From assembly GCF_000012985.1 (NCBI RefSeq), contig NC_007645.1, positions 3,130,501-3,194,500 of the forward strand: a stretch of DNA of 64,000 bases, given 5' to 3'. This document shows, in pieces, positions 44,293-53,233 of the stretch. This DNA is from Hahella chejuensis KCTC 2396. Lineage in GTDB: Bacteria > Pseudomonadota > Gammaproteobacteria > Pseudomonadales > Oleiphilaceae. The notes under the pieces are model-generated. The model was given only the letters and a program-made list of their open reading frames with translations, ran no database searches and was not told the DNA's origin. The translations under genes were made by a program, and so were the position numbers. The stretch's first letter is position 1, and each line of letters opens with the position of its first letter.

Positions 44293-44439
44293 CGCTGAAA
44301 GCCAGTGCCTAGCTGCGCTGGTTTCTTGAGAAGCAGTGATTCTTTAGTTCTAGAATGTGAATTAATAAGTCTCTATACTTTGTTGAATATAAACAAATTA
44401 ATGCCTGCCTTTATCAGGCGGTTGCGTCGAAAACGCCCT

Positions 44440-44994
44440 TCAGGTCATATGTCGTTCTAACCAGGACACCCACACTTTCAACGGCGGCAATTCGAACTCT
44501 TCCGCCTTACCCAATTCGTCCAGTTCCCGTAATCGAATGGCGTCGCGAGAAGCGGGATCGGCTTCAAACTCACGGCATTGTTGCGATGTGAACGGGCCGC
44601 CTTGTTGCGCCAGGGTAGCCTTGCTGGCGGTGGATAGACCTTCCGCGTATTCAGGCCGGGTGGCCACCAGATAACGCTTCGCCTGTACATGCAGGGCAAT
44701 AGGCCTGACCAGACTTTCCGGCAGCCTGTGTTCACGCAGCCAGGACTCCGCCAGACTGTCGTGATGGACATAACCCCATCGGTCGCGACCTGGCAAATTG
44801 CGATCTTCAGCCAGTAAATGCCCGATATCGTGCAGAAAGGCGGCGCCGATCAATGCAGTAGAGCCGCCCTGGCGTTGCGCCCACCACCCGCATTGCGCCA
44901 TATGCTCGTATTGTGTGCAGTGTTCGCCGTAGTTCCTGTGTCCATACAGGTCGAACAGGCGCTCCAGTTCCGCCAGAAATTGAGAGCTAGCCAT
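44440..44994 (-). CDS. PhnZ-like HD-domain oxygenase of the phosphonate cluster
   Basis: 184 residues. HD-domain iron ligands line up with those of PhnZ with a constant offset: His31, His55-Asp56 (FLHDIGH), His77, His101 and Asp158; Glu24 in YGEHCTQYEHM matches the substrate-gating Glu. PhnZ is a mixed-valent di-iron oxygenase that splits 1-hydroxy-2-aminoethylphosphonate into glycine and phosphate. Its partner PhnY is not in this window. Last gene of the AEP operon, 2 nt after the HAD-IB gene. A GGACACCCA copy (44464-44472) encodes part of the C-terminus (KVWVSW). Confidence 0.8.
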   Translation of the reverse strand: MASSQFLAELERLFDLYGHRNYGEHCTQYEHMAQCGWWAQRQGGSTALIGAAFLHDIGHLLAEDRNLPGRDRWGYVHHDSLAESWLREHRLPESLVRPIALHVQAKRYLVATRPEYAEGLSTASKATLAQQGGPFTSQQCREFEADPASRDAIRLRELDELGKAEEFELPPLKVWVSWLERHMT

Positions 44995-44996
44995 GA

Positions 44997-45665
44997 TTAC
45001 GCCTTTTCATCTCGCAGCGACAGAATTTCCCAGCCCCGCTCGACGGCGATGCGGCGCAATACCGGGTCGGGGTCCACGGCGACCGGACGACGCACGGCTT
45101 CCAGCAGCGGCAGATCATTATGTGAGTCGCTGTAAAAAGCGGCGTCTTGATAATCCCAGCCATGCTGCGCCGCCCAAGCCTGCACCCGGGTCACTTTGCC
45201 TTCTCTAAAAGTGGGTGTCCCGATAAGAGAGCCGGTGATTACGCCGTCCCGGATCTCGATATCCACCGCCAGCACATGGGGCGCGCCGAGTCGCTCGGCG
45301 ATAGGCGCCACCAGATGCGCGCCGGTGGCGGATACAATAGCGATCTCGTCGCCGGCGCGGCGATGTTCATCCAACAGGGCGAGTGCGCGGGCGGGAATCA
45401 TGGCGTTAATGTGGGTGTCCACATAAGCGCGGATCAGCGTTTGCAGTTGCGTCGGCGGCAGTCCCACCAGCGGCGCCAGGGTGTAAGACATGTAGGCGTT
45501 GAAGTCCAGAGCGCCGGCTTCGTAGTCATCCATAAAGGCTTGGTTGCGCTGTAGAAAATTGTGCGGCGTGGGAATTTCGTCCTGGGCGGTGAGAAATTCC
45601 GAGAACGCCTGGGCGCTGTCGCCGGCCAGAAGAGTGTTGTCGAGATCAAAAAGCGCTAAGGACAT
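44997..45665 (-). CDS. HAD-IB (SerB-like) phosphatase of the phosphonate cluster
   Basis: 222 residues. Motifs: ALFDLDNTLLAGD (nucleophile Asp7), IVSATGAHLVAPIA, Lys in REGKVTRV and FYSDSHNDLPLLEAV, as in HAD subfamily IB phosphoserine-phosphatase-like enzymes. Within a phosphonate operon it may dephosphorylate a side product, but its substrate is unknown. Two TGGGTGTCC copies (45212-45220 and 45412-45420) lie in the coding region, read as IGTPTF and VDTHIN. Confidence 0.85.
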   Translation of the reverse strand: MSLALFDLDNTLLAGDSAQAFSEFLTAQDEIPTPHNFLQRNQAFMDDYEAGALDFNAYMSYTLAPLVGLPPTQLQTLIRAYVDTHINAMIPARALALLDEHRRAGDEIAIVSATGAHLVAPIAERLGAPHVLAVDIEIRDGVITGSLIGTPTFREGKVTRVQAWAAQHGWDYQDAAFYSDSHNDLPLLEAVRRPVAVDPDPVLRRIAVERGWEILSLRDEKA

Positions 45666-45705
45666 AGAGCAAACCTGAAGTCATAAATCATTTAGAAACA
45701 GTTAA

Positions 45706-46944
45706 TTATCCGGAAACCTTGCCTTCCCGCGCCAACGCGCAGCGCAGTCGAAAAACGGGATCAAAGGGATCGGTCTCCTGGGTGTTAAAACGAGTGGGGG
45801 CGTACAGCTCAGCGTTGGTGAAAGGCGTGACGCCGCTGATCAGTTCGGCGATCAAACGGCCAAAGCCGCCGGACGCGCCAACGCCGCCGCCACAGCATCC
45901 GGACGCCAGCCATAGTCCAGGGAGACTCAGCGCTCCGATCAGAAAACGACCATCCGGGGTGTAGCTGGATACGCCGCTGACGTAGGCGGCGATTCTTAAT
46001 TCGTCCAACAGGGGTAGCCAACGCTGGAGATCCTCGTAGCCGTCTTCCAGCGAGGCCACGCCATCGCTGTCCTGATCAAAACTAAAACGATGGATGTCCT
46101 CTGGTAGTTGCTCAGGCGAGCAATGCACACGCTGACGGTCGCGCAGCCCGAATAACAGGCCGCCAACTTCCGGCCGCGCGTATGCGTTAGCGTCCGGCAG
46201 CACCAGGACCGGCGTGTCCGGCTGGATGCGCGCGTCCGGGGCGGAGATCCAGTACTGGCTGCGCACCGGCGCCATGGCGGGCGCCAGACCCAGCGGACGT
46301 AATAACAACGCGCTCCAGGGGCCGCCTGTAACGACAATTTGTCGCGAGTGATAGGTCGCGCCGTCAGCGCTGCGTACGCCAGAGGCGCCCTGACTGTCAG
46401 TGAGAATCTCCGTCGCTTCCGTATCGAGCTGCAAGGTTGCGCCGCGACGCCGCGCCTGACGCAAGTAGGCGCTGGCCAAACGATAAGGATCGATATAACC
46501 GTCTTCTGGAACAAATACCGTGACAGCGTCCTGCGGCGCTTGCAGCCAGGGCAGACGCTTGCGCAAATCGTGGGTGTCCAGATAGTGGACGTTACGTCGG
46601 CGTACGCTGGTTTCCTCCGCCAGCGCGTGAAGCTTGGCGATGGCGTTTGCGCTGACGCCTGCGTGCAAACTGCCGCAGGCGCGCAGGTCCAGGTCTTCTT
46701 TCAGGTCGGTTTGCAGGCGTTCAATCGCCCGCCAGGTTTCGTCGACCATATCCAGAGCGGTGGCGTCGCCGCGGGCTCGCCCCAGCAGGGCGGCGGCCTG
46801 ACTGGTAGTGGCGCTGGCGGGCTGGAGACGGTCCAGCAGCAAGACTTTCTGTCCCTGTGCGCTCAAATAGTCGGCGCTGGCGCATCCGAGGATGCCTGCG
46901 CCGATGACAATGACGTCAAAATGTCGATTTATTGTGCTCATCAT
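45706..46944 (-). CDS. FAD-dependent amine oxidoreductase of the phosphonate cluster
   Basis: 412 residues, DAO family. FAD Rossmann motif DVIVIGAGILGCASADYLSA at about 10-30; substrate-domain signature GVSSYTPDGRFLIGAL and terminal GCCGGGVGASGGFGRLIAEL. Such oxidoreductases recur in AEP operons and are thought to act on N-alkylated or hydroxylated aminophosphonates to give phosphonoacetaldehyde. It follows the EamA gene by 25 nt. A TGGGTGTCC copy at 46571-46579 is read as LDTHD. Confidence 0.85.
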   Translation of the reverse strand: MMSTINRHFDVIVIGAGILGCASADYLSAQGQKVLLLDRLQPASATTSQAAALLGRARGDATALDMVDETWRAIERLQTDLKEDLDLRACGSLHAGVSANAIAKLHALAEETSVRRRNVHYLDTHDLRKRLPWLQAPQDAVTVFVPEDGYIDPYRLASAYLRQARRRGATLQLDTEATEILTDSQGASGVRSADGATYHSRQIVVTGGPWSALLLRPLGLAPAMAPVRSQYWISAPDARIQPDTPVLVLPDANAYARPEVGGLLFGLRDRQRVHCSPEQLPEDIHRFSFDQDSDGVASLEDGYEDLQRWLPLLDELRIAAYVSGVSSYTPDGRFLIGALSLPGLWLASGCCGGGVGASGGFGRLIAELISGVTPFTNAELYAPTRFNTQETDPFDPVFRLRCALAREGKVSG

Positions 46945-46969
46945 CTTTCATCAATCACGTTAACAGAGC

Positions 46970-47893
46970 TTACCCAAGCGCCACGGCGACCAGCCCGCAT
47001 ACGGTGGTGAAGACGCCTGCGACTTTGGGGGGATAGAGTTTCTCCTTGAATCCCACCACCGCCATCAGCACGCCCAAGGGAATGCTGACCTGACGAAACG
47101 CCACCACATAGCTGACGTTGCTGGCGAACGCCATAGCCAGAATCACCAGTGCGTAGGCCCCGGTCATAAACGCAGCAGTCCCTATGCATCTCACCAAAGA
47201 ATGACGCAGTAACGGCTTTAGACGTTCCCGTTCTTTGCTGACTACGGCGATTAACAAGGACATCCACAACGCAGCGCTCAGGCACTGCAGGGTGACGTAG
47301 ACCAGCGACACCTGCAGCGGGTCGGCCCAGGGGCGTGCGCTGATGGGGTCGACCAGCTCGCGCATCTGCGCCGTGGCGGCGTCATCCACTATGGAATACC
47401 CGGCAGTGGCGAACGCCGCCAGCAACGCGAAGGCGGTGGTGCGGTTGCCGTAGTTGGACCAGCGCAGATCGCTGAAACGGGTCATGGGGATAAACAGACA
47501 CCCACCCACGATCAACGCCACGCCAATGATCGCCTGTGTGCTGATGCTGTCGCGCTGGCCGAGGGCGAAGGCGGTCAGGCAGACGATAATCAACGGCGAC
47601 GAGCGCGCGATCGGGTAAGCGATAGACATCTCTCCCGCCTGGTAAGCCGCCGCCAATGCGCTTAAATAAACCGCCTGGAACAGTCCGGTGGCCAGCAACA
47701 GCAGCAGAATTTGCGTGTCGAAAGCGGCGATCAGCTCGGTATGCAGGGCCAGAATCGGCGCGAACAGCAGAAAACCGAACAAGGTCACCAGAAAGAAAAA
47801 CGCGATACTCGGGCTGGACTTCTTACCGTAGAAGTTCCAGCCAGCGTGGGCGACAGCGGAAATCAGCACCAGAACCAAAGCCGTCCATGTCAC
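46970..47893 (-). CDS. EamA/DMT-family transporter of the phosphonate cluster
   Basis: 307 residues from a GTG at 47893. Ten membrane helices in two EamA repeats, with the pattern YPIARSSPLIIV typical of drug/metabolite transporters. The GTG overlaps the phnX stop codon (GTGA), which implies translational coupling and a role in the same pathway, either uptake of a related phosphonate or export of a by-product. A longer reading frame to 47971 would run far into phnX and is unlikely. Confidence 0.85.
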   Translation of the reverse strand: MTWTALVLVLISAVAHAGWNFYGKKSSPSIAFFFLVTLFGFLLFAPILALHTELIAAFDTQILLLLLATGLFQAVYLSALAAAYQAGEMSIAYPIARSSPLIIVCLTAFALGQRDSISTQAIIGVALIVGGCLFIPMTRFSDLRWSNYGNRTTAFALLAAFATAGYSIVDDAATAQMRELVDPISARPWADPLQVSLVYVTLQCLSAALWMSLLIAVVSKERERLKPLLRHSLVRCIGTAAFMTGAYALVILAMAFASNVSYVVAFRQVSIPLGVLMAVVGFKEKLYPPKVAGVFTTVCGLVAVALG

Positions 47894-48774
47894 CGCAGGG
47901 AAACTCCCGCCGCGGTGAGGGTGACGCCCGCCAGACCGGTGGTGTCCGGGCCGTGGCCTTGCGCCAGCCAACGTTCGATATACTCTACGGCGGCGGGCAG
48001 GTCCGCGACGCTGCCGATAATGACGTGCGCGCCGCCGCGACGAAAGCGCTCCTGCGCCTGCTCGCGAAGCACGGTTTTACTGGCGCTGTCCAAGGCGGTC
48101 CAGTCTTCCTGGCTGAGTCCGACTTCATTGCCGGAGGTGGTGACGCCGACGGTCCACATGCCTGCGGCCAGGCCTTCTTCAATGCCGGGCAGGGTGTCGT
48201 CGACTTTGATGCAGGCGCGCACGTCGCCAACGCCTAACTCCAATGCGTTCTTGAGGCTCATATGCGGGTAGGGGCGACCTTTGGGCACGTCCGTCGCGCA
48301 CACGTTGCTGGCGGGACGATAGCCCTGAGCCGCGGCGATATCCGTCAGAACGTCCAGCATGTCACGGTTATAGCCGGTGTTCGCGCCGATCTTGATATTG
48401 CGCCGCTCCAGCCAGGCGACAGTTTCCATCAGGCCGGGGACGGGGCGGGCGCATTCGCGAATAGCTTCGATCTGCATCGGCACGAAGGCGTGATACAGGC
48501 GCTCGATGTCCGCTTCGCTCGCCAGTGCGCCGTATTTTTCTCTCCAGGCTTCGCGCACGCGGGGCATATTCAGAATACGGGTGATGTGCTCGCGTTTTTC
48601 CGTCCCCATGGGCTCACGGGCTTCCGCTAGCGTGATGGGAATCTCCTGTTCCGCAAACAGGTTTTGAAAGGCGCGAATCGGCGCCATCGAGCCGAAATCA
48701 TAGGTGGTGCCGGCCCAGTCGAAAATGACGGCTTCAATAGGGCCGCGGTAAAAACGTTGATAGGCGTAACTCAT
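47890..48774 (-). CDS. phnX: Phosphonoacetaldehyde hydrolase (phosphonatase)
   Basis: 294 residues. HAD core [12 protein letters not shown] with nucleophile Asp19, and cap-domain Lys60 in [12 protein letters not shown], which forms the Schiff base with phosphonoacetaldehyde; also [11 protein letters not shown] and [13 protein letters not shown]. It releases acetaldehyde and phosphate. The ATG overlaps the phnW stop (ATGA). A C-terminal extension of about 20 residues ([12 protein letters not shown]) is longer than usual. Confidence 0.96.
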
Positions 48775-49880
48775 GACAGTGAGATCTCCATAGCGATAAG
48801 GGTGTCTTTGACGGCTTGCAGCAGGCGCGCGACTTCAGGTGTGTCGATTTTGCCGATGCAGCCGATGCGGAAGCTTTCGGTCTGGGTCAGTTTGCCGGGA
48901 TAGATCACGAAGCCCCGCTGCTTCAGTTCTTGATAGAAGCGTTTGAAATCAAAATTGGGATCGGCGGGCGATAAGAAGGTGACGATGACCGGCGAAAGCC
49001 AGCGTTCTTCCAGCAGTGTCTGAAAACCCAACTGACGCATACCCGCGACGAGTTGATCGCGATTGCGGGTGTAGCGGGCCAGTCGCGCCGGCGCGTCGCC
49101 TTCTTCTTCATACTCCCGCAACGCCTGAGCGAAGGCCGCCACGGTGTGTGTGGGCGGGGTGTAGCGCCATTGTCCGGTTTTCTCCATATAGGCCCACTGG
49201 TCATGCAGATCCATGCTCAGGGAATGGGCGTTGCCTTTGGCCTGTTCCAGCAGGTCCCGGCGAATCAACGCGAAGCCAAAGCCTGGGACGCCTTCGAAAC
49301 ACTTGTTGGCGGAGGAGATCAGCGCGGCGTAGCCCAGCTTTTTGGCGTCGGCGGGCAGGGCGCCGAAAGCGCTCATGGAGTCGATGATCAACTTGCGTCC
49401 GGCGCCGTTAACCACTTCCGCAATCGCTTCCACCGGATTCAATATCCCGGAGCTGGTCTCGCAGTGCACCACCGCCACGGTAGTGATGCTGGCGTCCTGA
49501 CGCAGTAGCTCCGCCACTGCATTGGGGTCAGGAGGCAGATAGTCGCCGGTGTCGATGCAGACATAGGGGCGTTTAAGGTAGTCGCAGATGTTGGCGATGC
49601 GTTGCCCATAGGCTCCGTTCATCAGCACCAACAGCTTATCCTGCGGGCCAAGCAGAGTCCCCAGGGTCGCCTCTACCGCGAAAGTGCCGCTGCCCTGCAA
49701 GGGGACGCAAACATGGGTGTCCTGCGAATTGGCGACGGCCAGCAGCTTATCCCGCACTGTCTGGGTGACCTGGTTGAAGTCCTGATCCCAGGAACCCCAG
49801 TCATTCAGCATGGCTTCTTTAACCGTGCGGGAAGTGGTGATCGGGCCGGGGGTGAGCAGGTAATAGTTGGGTTGGTTCAT
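48771..49880 (-). CDS. phnW: 2-aminoethylphosphonate:pyruvate aminotransferase
   Basis: 369 residues, PLP fold type I. Family signatures: [50 protein letters not shown] lysine in [15 protein letters not shown] and [18 protein letters not shown]. It moves the amino group of AEP to pyruvate, giving alanine and phosphonoacetaldehyde. A TGGGTGTCC copy (49714-49722) is read as SQDTHV. It sits 53 nt after the permease gene. Confidence 0.97.
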
Positions 49881-49933
49881 GAATGAGCCCTCAAAAATCG
49901 AAAGAGAAAATCGTGCTGATCAATGGGCGGCCT

Positions 49934-51655
49934 TCAGGCGCAGCGCCATTTCTGGGTGCGCTTCAATAGCCGTCCGCCCAGCAGGGATTGCAGGAGTTTG
50001 GCCGCCAGACAAGTAACCATGATCATCACCGCCATCGCCGCGGCGGGCGCGATGTCGCCTGCGTCGTCCATATTCAGCACCGCCACGGACGCCAGCATGG
50101 TGTTGTGGGAATACAAAAAGATGACGGCGGACACGGTGGTCATGGCGTTGACGAACAAATAACCGCCGATCTCCAGTACCGCGGGCAGGCACACCGGCAA
50201 CGACACGCGCCAGAACGTCAACCACTGGGGCGCCTTCAACGAGGCGGATACCGCTTCGAACTCCGGGTCGATCTGCTTCAGCGCGGTGACTGCAGTGAGA
50301 TGGCAGACCGTGTAAAAGTGCGCGATGGTGCAAATCACCAGAATCGCCATGGTGGCGTACAGACCGTTCAAAGGGTTGGACGGCGCGTTGAAGAAAAAGA
50401 TGTACGCCAGCCCCAGCGCCATGCCGGGTACCGCCAGCGGCAGGATGGCGATAAAGTGGAACAGGGCGCGCAAGGGGCGGAAGCCTTGCAGCTTCTCCAC
50501 CAGATAGGCGTTGAAAAAGATGAAGATAGCGCCGAAAAATGCGGTATATGTCGCCATTCGTATGGAATTCCAGTAAGCCTCCCAACCGCCGCCGTCCATA
50601 AGATCGAACTGGTAGTTCTTCAGAGACAGAGACAAATTGTATGGCCAGAACGTCACCAGAGAGGCGTAGACCGCCATGGCGATGACGCCCAGGATCGTCA
50701 CCGTCAGCAGTAGCATGAACAATGCGCAGCCTTTATCCGTCCAGGGACGACGGGGCGGCGTCCAGGGCGCAGCCTTAGAGGTCAACGCCGCGGATTGGCG
50801 TCGCTGCGCCCAGCGATCCGCCAGGAAGGTCAGGATCGCCGGCAGCAGTAAGATCACGCTCACCACCGCTCCCATCTGAAAGTTCTGCTGGCCAATTACT
50901 TGTTTATAGATATCCGTGGCGAGCATGTTGTACTGGCCGCCGATCACCTTGGGAACGCCGAAGTCAGTGATGACCAGGGTGAACACCACAAAGGCGGCGC
51001 TGATCAGGCCGTATTTGGCGCCGGGCAGGGTGACGGTGAAAAACGTGCGCATAGGCGATGCGCCCAGCGCGGAGGCGGATTCATAGAGGCGTCCGTCTGT
51101 GTTGGAGAGCGCCGTCACCAGAATCATCAGGGCGTGGGGAAAGGTCCAGAAGCAGGAGCCGATCACGATGCCGATCGGGCCATAGATGCTCTCGCCCAGC
51201 AACCATTCTTTGAGGACGCCCTGATTGCCGAACAGATACACCAGACTGATGGCGGGCAGTAAAGAAGGCGCCAGAATCGGCGCCGTCAGCGCCATGCGGA
51301 ATAAGCCTTTGCCCGGCAAACGGGTGCGGGTCAGCGAGTAGGCGGCCAGAAACGCCATACTGGTCACAATTACGGTACTCAGTAATGCTATTGTCAGAGA
51401 ATTGCCGATCGACGCCACTAGAGATGGCGTGTTCGAGTAAGCGATGAAGTTTTCCAGGCCGATAAAGTCGCCAGCCTTGTTTTGCAGGCTTTTGGACAGC
51501 AGCGCATACAAAGGCGCGGCGACCGCCGCCAATAACGCCAGCAGACCCAATAGCATGGCGCCGCCAAGGACCCATTCGTCGCGGCTGCGACGCAAACTGA
51601 AGGTGGGTGAAGCAATGCGGGAGCGGGCAGGTAACGTCATAGTCGCTCTGCTCAT
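49934..51655 (-). CDS. phnU: AEP ABC transporter permease, fused two-domain type
   Basis: 573 residues with two complete BPD_transp_1 permease units (about 70-270 and 360-560), each ending in the EAA loop (LYESASALGASPMRTFF and DPEFEAVSASLKAPQWLTF). Single-chain permeases of this form occur in AEP and iron/thiamine importers. It overlaps the ATPase gene by four bases (ATGA). Substrate assigned from the operon. Gene symbol follows common usage for the phosphonate-cluster permease. Confidence 0.92.
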   Translation of the reverse strand: MSRATMTLPARSRIASPTFSLRRSRDEWVLGGAMLLGLLALLAAVAAPLYALLSKSLQNKAGDFIGLENFIAYSNTPSLVASIGNSLTIALLSTVIVTSMAFLAAYSLTRTRLPGKGLFRMALTAPILAPSLLPAISLVYLFGNQGVLKEWLLGESIYGPIGIVIGSCFWTFPHALMILVTALSNTDGRLYESASALGASPMRTFFTVTLPGAKYGLISAAFVVFTLVITDFGVPKVIGGQYNMLATDIYKQVIGQQNFQMGAVVSVILLLPAILTFLADRWAQRRQSAALTSKAAPWTPPRRPWTDKGCALFMLLLTVTILGVIAMAVYASLVTFWPYNLSLSLKNYQFDLMDGGGWEAYWNSIRMATYTAFFGAIFIFFNAYLVEKLQGFRPLRALFHFIAILPLAVPGMALGLAYIFFFNAPSNPLNGLYATMAILVICTIAHFYTVCHLTAVTALKQIDPEFEAVSASLKAPQWLTFWRVSLPVCLPAVLEIGGYLFVNAMTTVSAVIFLYSHNTMLASVAVLNMDDAGDIAPAAAMAVMIMVTCLAAKLLQSLLGGRLLKRTQKWRCA

Positions 51656-52734
51656 GACGCCTCCTCGAACAGGCGCAGGCGATCCCGGGGCAATTGGAAT
51701 TCCACGGACTGGCCTTGACGCAGTCCCAGCTCCGCCATCTCATTCATGGAAATATCCGCCACCAGCACCGCGTCCTGGCTGTCCAAAGCGAGACGGGAGC
51801 GCACGCGGGAACCGAGAAACTGAATGTCCAGAACACTGCCGCTGAGCACGTTGTGGCGATCACCGTTGAGACGCAGACGAATGTCTTCGGGACGCACGGC
51901 GATTTTTACCGGCGCGGACTGCCTCATCTCCGCGGCGCGGTTGCATTGCAGCGTCACCGGGCCGGCGCGCAGGGCGTGATTGGCGTCGACGCGTCCGGGC
52001 AGAAAGTTCATCTCGCCCACAAACTCCGCCACAAAGGGCGTGCGGGGGTGGGTGTAGATTTCCTGGGGCGATCCCACCTGTTCGATACGACCATGATTCA
52101 TCACGACAATGCGATCCGCCATGGTCAACGCTTCTTCCTGATCGTGGGTGACCATAATGGTGGTGACGCCAAGTCGCGCCTGCAGTTGTTTGATCTCCTG
52201 CCTTAAATGCGCGCGGACGCGGGCGTCCAGAGCGGATAAGGGCTCATCAAGCAAGAGCAGGCCAGGGGACGTGGCCAGCGCTCGCGCCAGGGCGACCCGC
52301 TGTTGCTGTCCGCCGGACAGTTGCGATGGATACTTGTCTTCACTGCCATCCAGGCCCACCACGCTCAGCAGCTCACGCACCCGCTGGCGTCGCTCATCCG
52401 CTTTCATCCCCTGAGACTTGAGGCCATAACCGACGTTATCCGCCACGGTCAGGTTAGGAAACAACGCGTAGGACTGGAAGACGATGCCGAAATCCCGCGC
52501 TTTCACCGGCGCGTGAGTGATGTCCCGCCCCCCCTGCGTCACTTGTCCCGCACTGAGGACATCCAACCCAGCGATAATACGCAACAGACTGGTCTTACCG
52601 CAGCCGGAAGGCCCCAGAAAGCAGACGAACTCGCCTTCCGTTACGGACAGCGAGACGGATTTCAGCGCCTGGAAATGGCCGAAGTATTGATCGATATCGG
52701 TCAACTGCAGATAAGGTGCGGGGGACTTGGACAT
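51652..52734 (-). CDS. phnT: AEP ABC transporter ATP-binding protein
   Basis: 360 residues. Walker A GPSGCGKTSLL, signature LSGGQQQRVALARAL, Walker B LLLLDEPLSALD and H-loop TIMVTHDQEEAL in the first 235 residues, then a TOBE domain (about 275-350) as in MalK/PotA-type ATPases. It drives the fused permease. Its start lies 499 nt after the phnS stop codon, an interval filled by repeats. Confidence 0.94.
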   Translation of the reverse strand: MSKSPAPYLQLTDIDQYFGHFQALKSVSLSVTEGEFVCFLGPSGCGKTSLLRIIAGLDVLSAGQVTQGGRDITHAPVKARDFGIVFQSYALFPNLTVADNVGYGLKSQGMKADERRQRVRELLSVVGLDGSEDKYPSQLSGGQQQRVALARALATSPGLLLLDEPLSALDARVRAHLRQEIKQLQARLGVTTIMVTHDQEEALTMADRIVVMNHGRIEQVGSPQEIYTHPRTPFVAEFVGEMNFLPGRVDANHALRAGPVTLQCNRAAEMRQSAPVKIAVRPEDIRLRLNGDRHNVLSGSVLDIQFLGSRVRSRLALDSQDAVLVADISMNEMAELGLRQGQSVEFQLPRDRLRLFEEAS

Positions 52735-52790
52735 CTCTTGTTACTCTTGTTCTGTCTATCAAAATTAAACCGGCGTCCGCTTAATGCTCT

Positions 52791-53226
52791 AAATGGACAC
52801 CCATGTTAAGCCAGGTTCGCCAGCCGCCCTTCGACAGGCTCAGGACGAACGGCGGTGTTAAATGGACACCCACTTTTAATTCCAAGCTCACCCGTTCGCG
52901 CTGAGCTTGTCGAAGCGCTCTTGTGGGTGTCCTGATAACTTCCTGTCATCATCAAAGTTGTTAAACGGACACCCACTTCAGAACCCGTTTGCCGGCCGCC
53001 CTTCGACAGGCTCAGGACGAACGGTGATGTTAAATGGACACCCACTTTTAATCTCAGACTCACCCGTTCGCGCTGAGCTTGTCGAAGCGCTCTTATGGGT
53101 GTCCTAATAACTTCCGGCCATCATCAAAGTCATTAAACGGACACCCACTTTAGACCGGGTTTGTCGGCCGCCCTTCGACAGGCTCAGGACGAACGGGGAA
53201 GGGTGTTTAAAGTGGGTGTCCTGTTA
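52791..53226. repeat. 172-bp tandem array of composite repeats between phnS and phnT
   Basis: Two and a half units (52791-52962, 52963-53134, 53135-53226). Each unit has a GGACACCCA element, then CCCTTCGACAGGCTCAGGAC and further to GAACGG, a second GGACACCCA element, the inverted partner CCGTTCGCGCTGAGCTTGTC to GAAG, and an inverted TGGGTGTCC element. The TTCGACAGGCTCAG-type palindrome is a widespread bacterial dispersed repeat. Strong secondary structure in the transcript is expected between the binding-protein and ATPase genes. Confidence 0.92.
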
Positions 53227-53233
53227 GTGCTGA

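Noticed and set aside
47894-47971. N-terminal extension of the EamA transporter
   Set aside because: It would overlap phnX by about 80 bases and encodes Arg/Pro-rich sequence; the GTG at 47893 with a GTGA overlap is far better.
26411-53226. GGACACCCA copies as a CRISPR array
   Set aside because: Copies are only about 20 bp, irregularly spaced, in both orientations and partly inside genes; no spacers of equal length and no cas genes.
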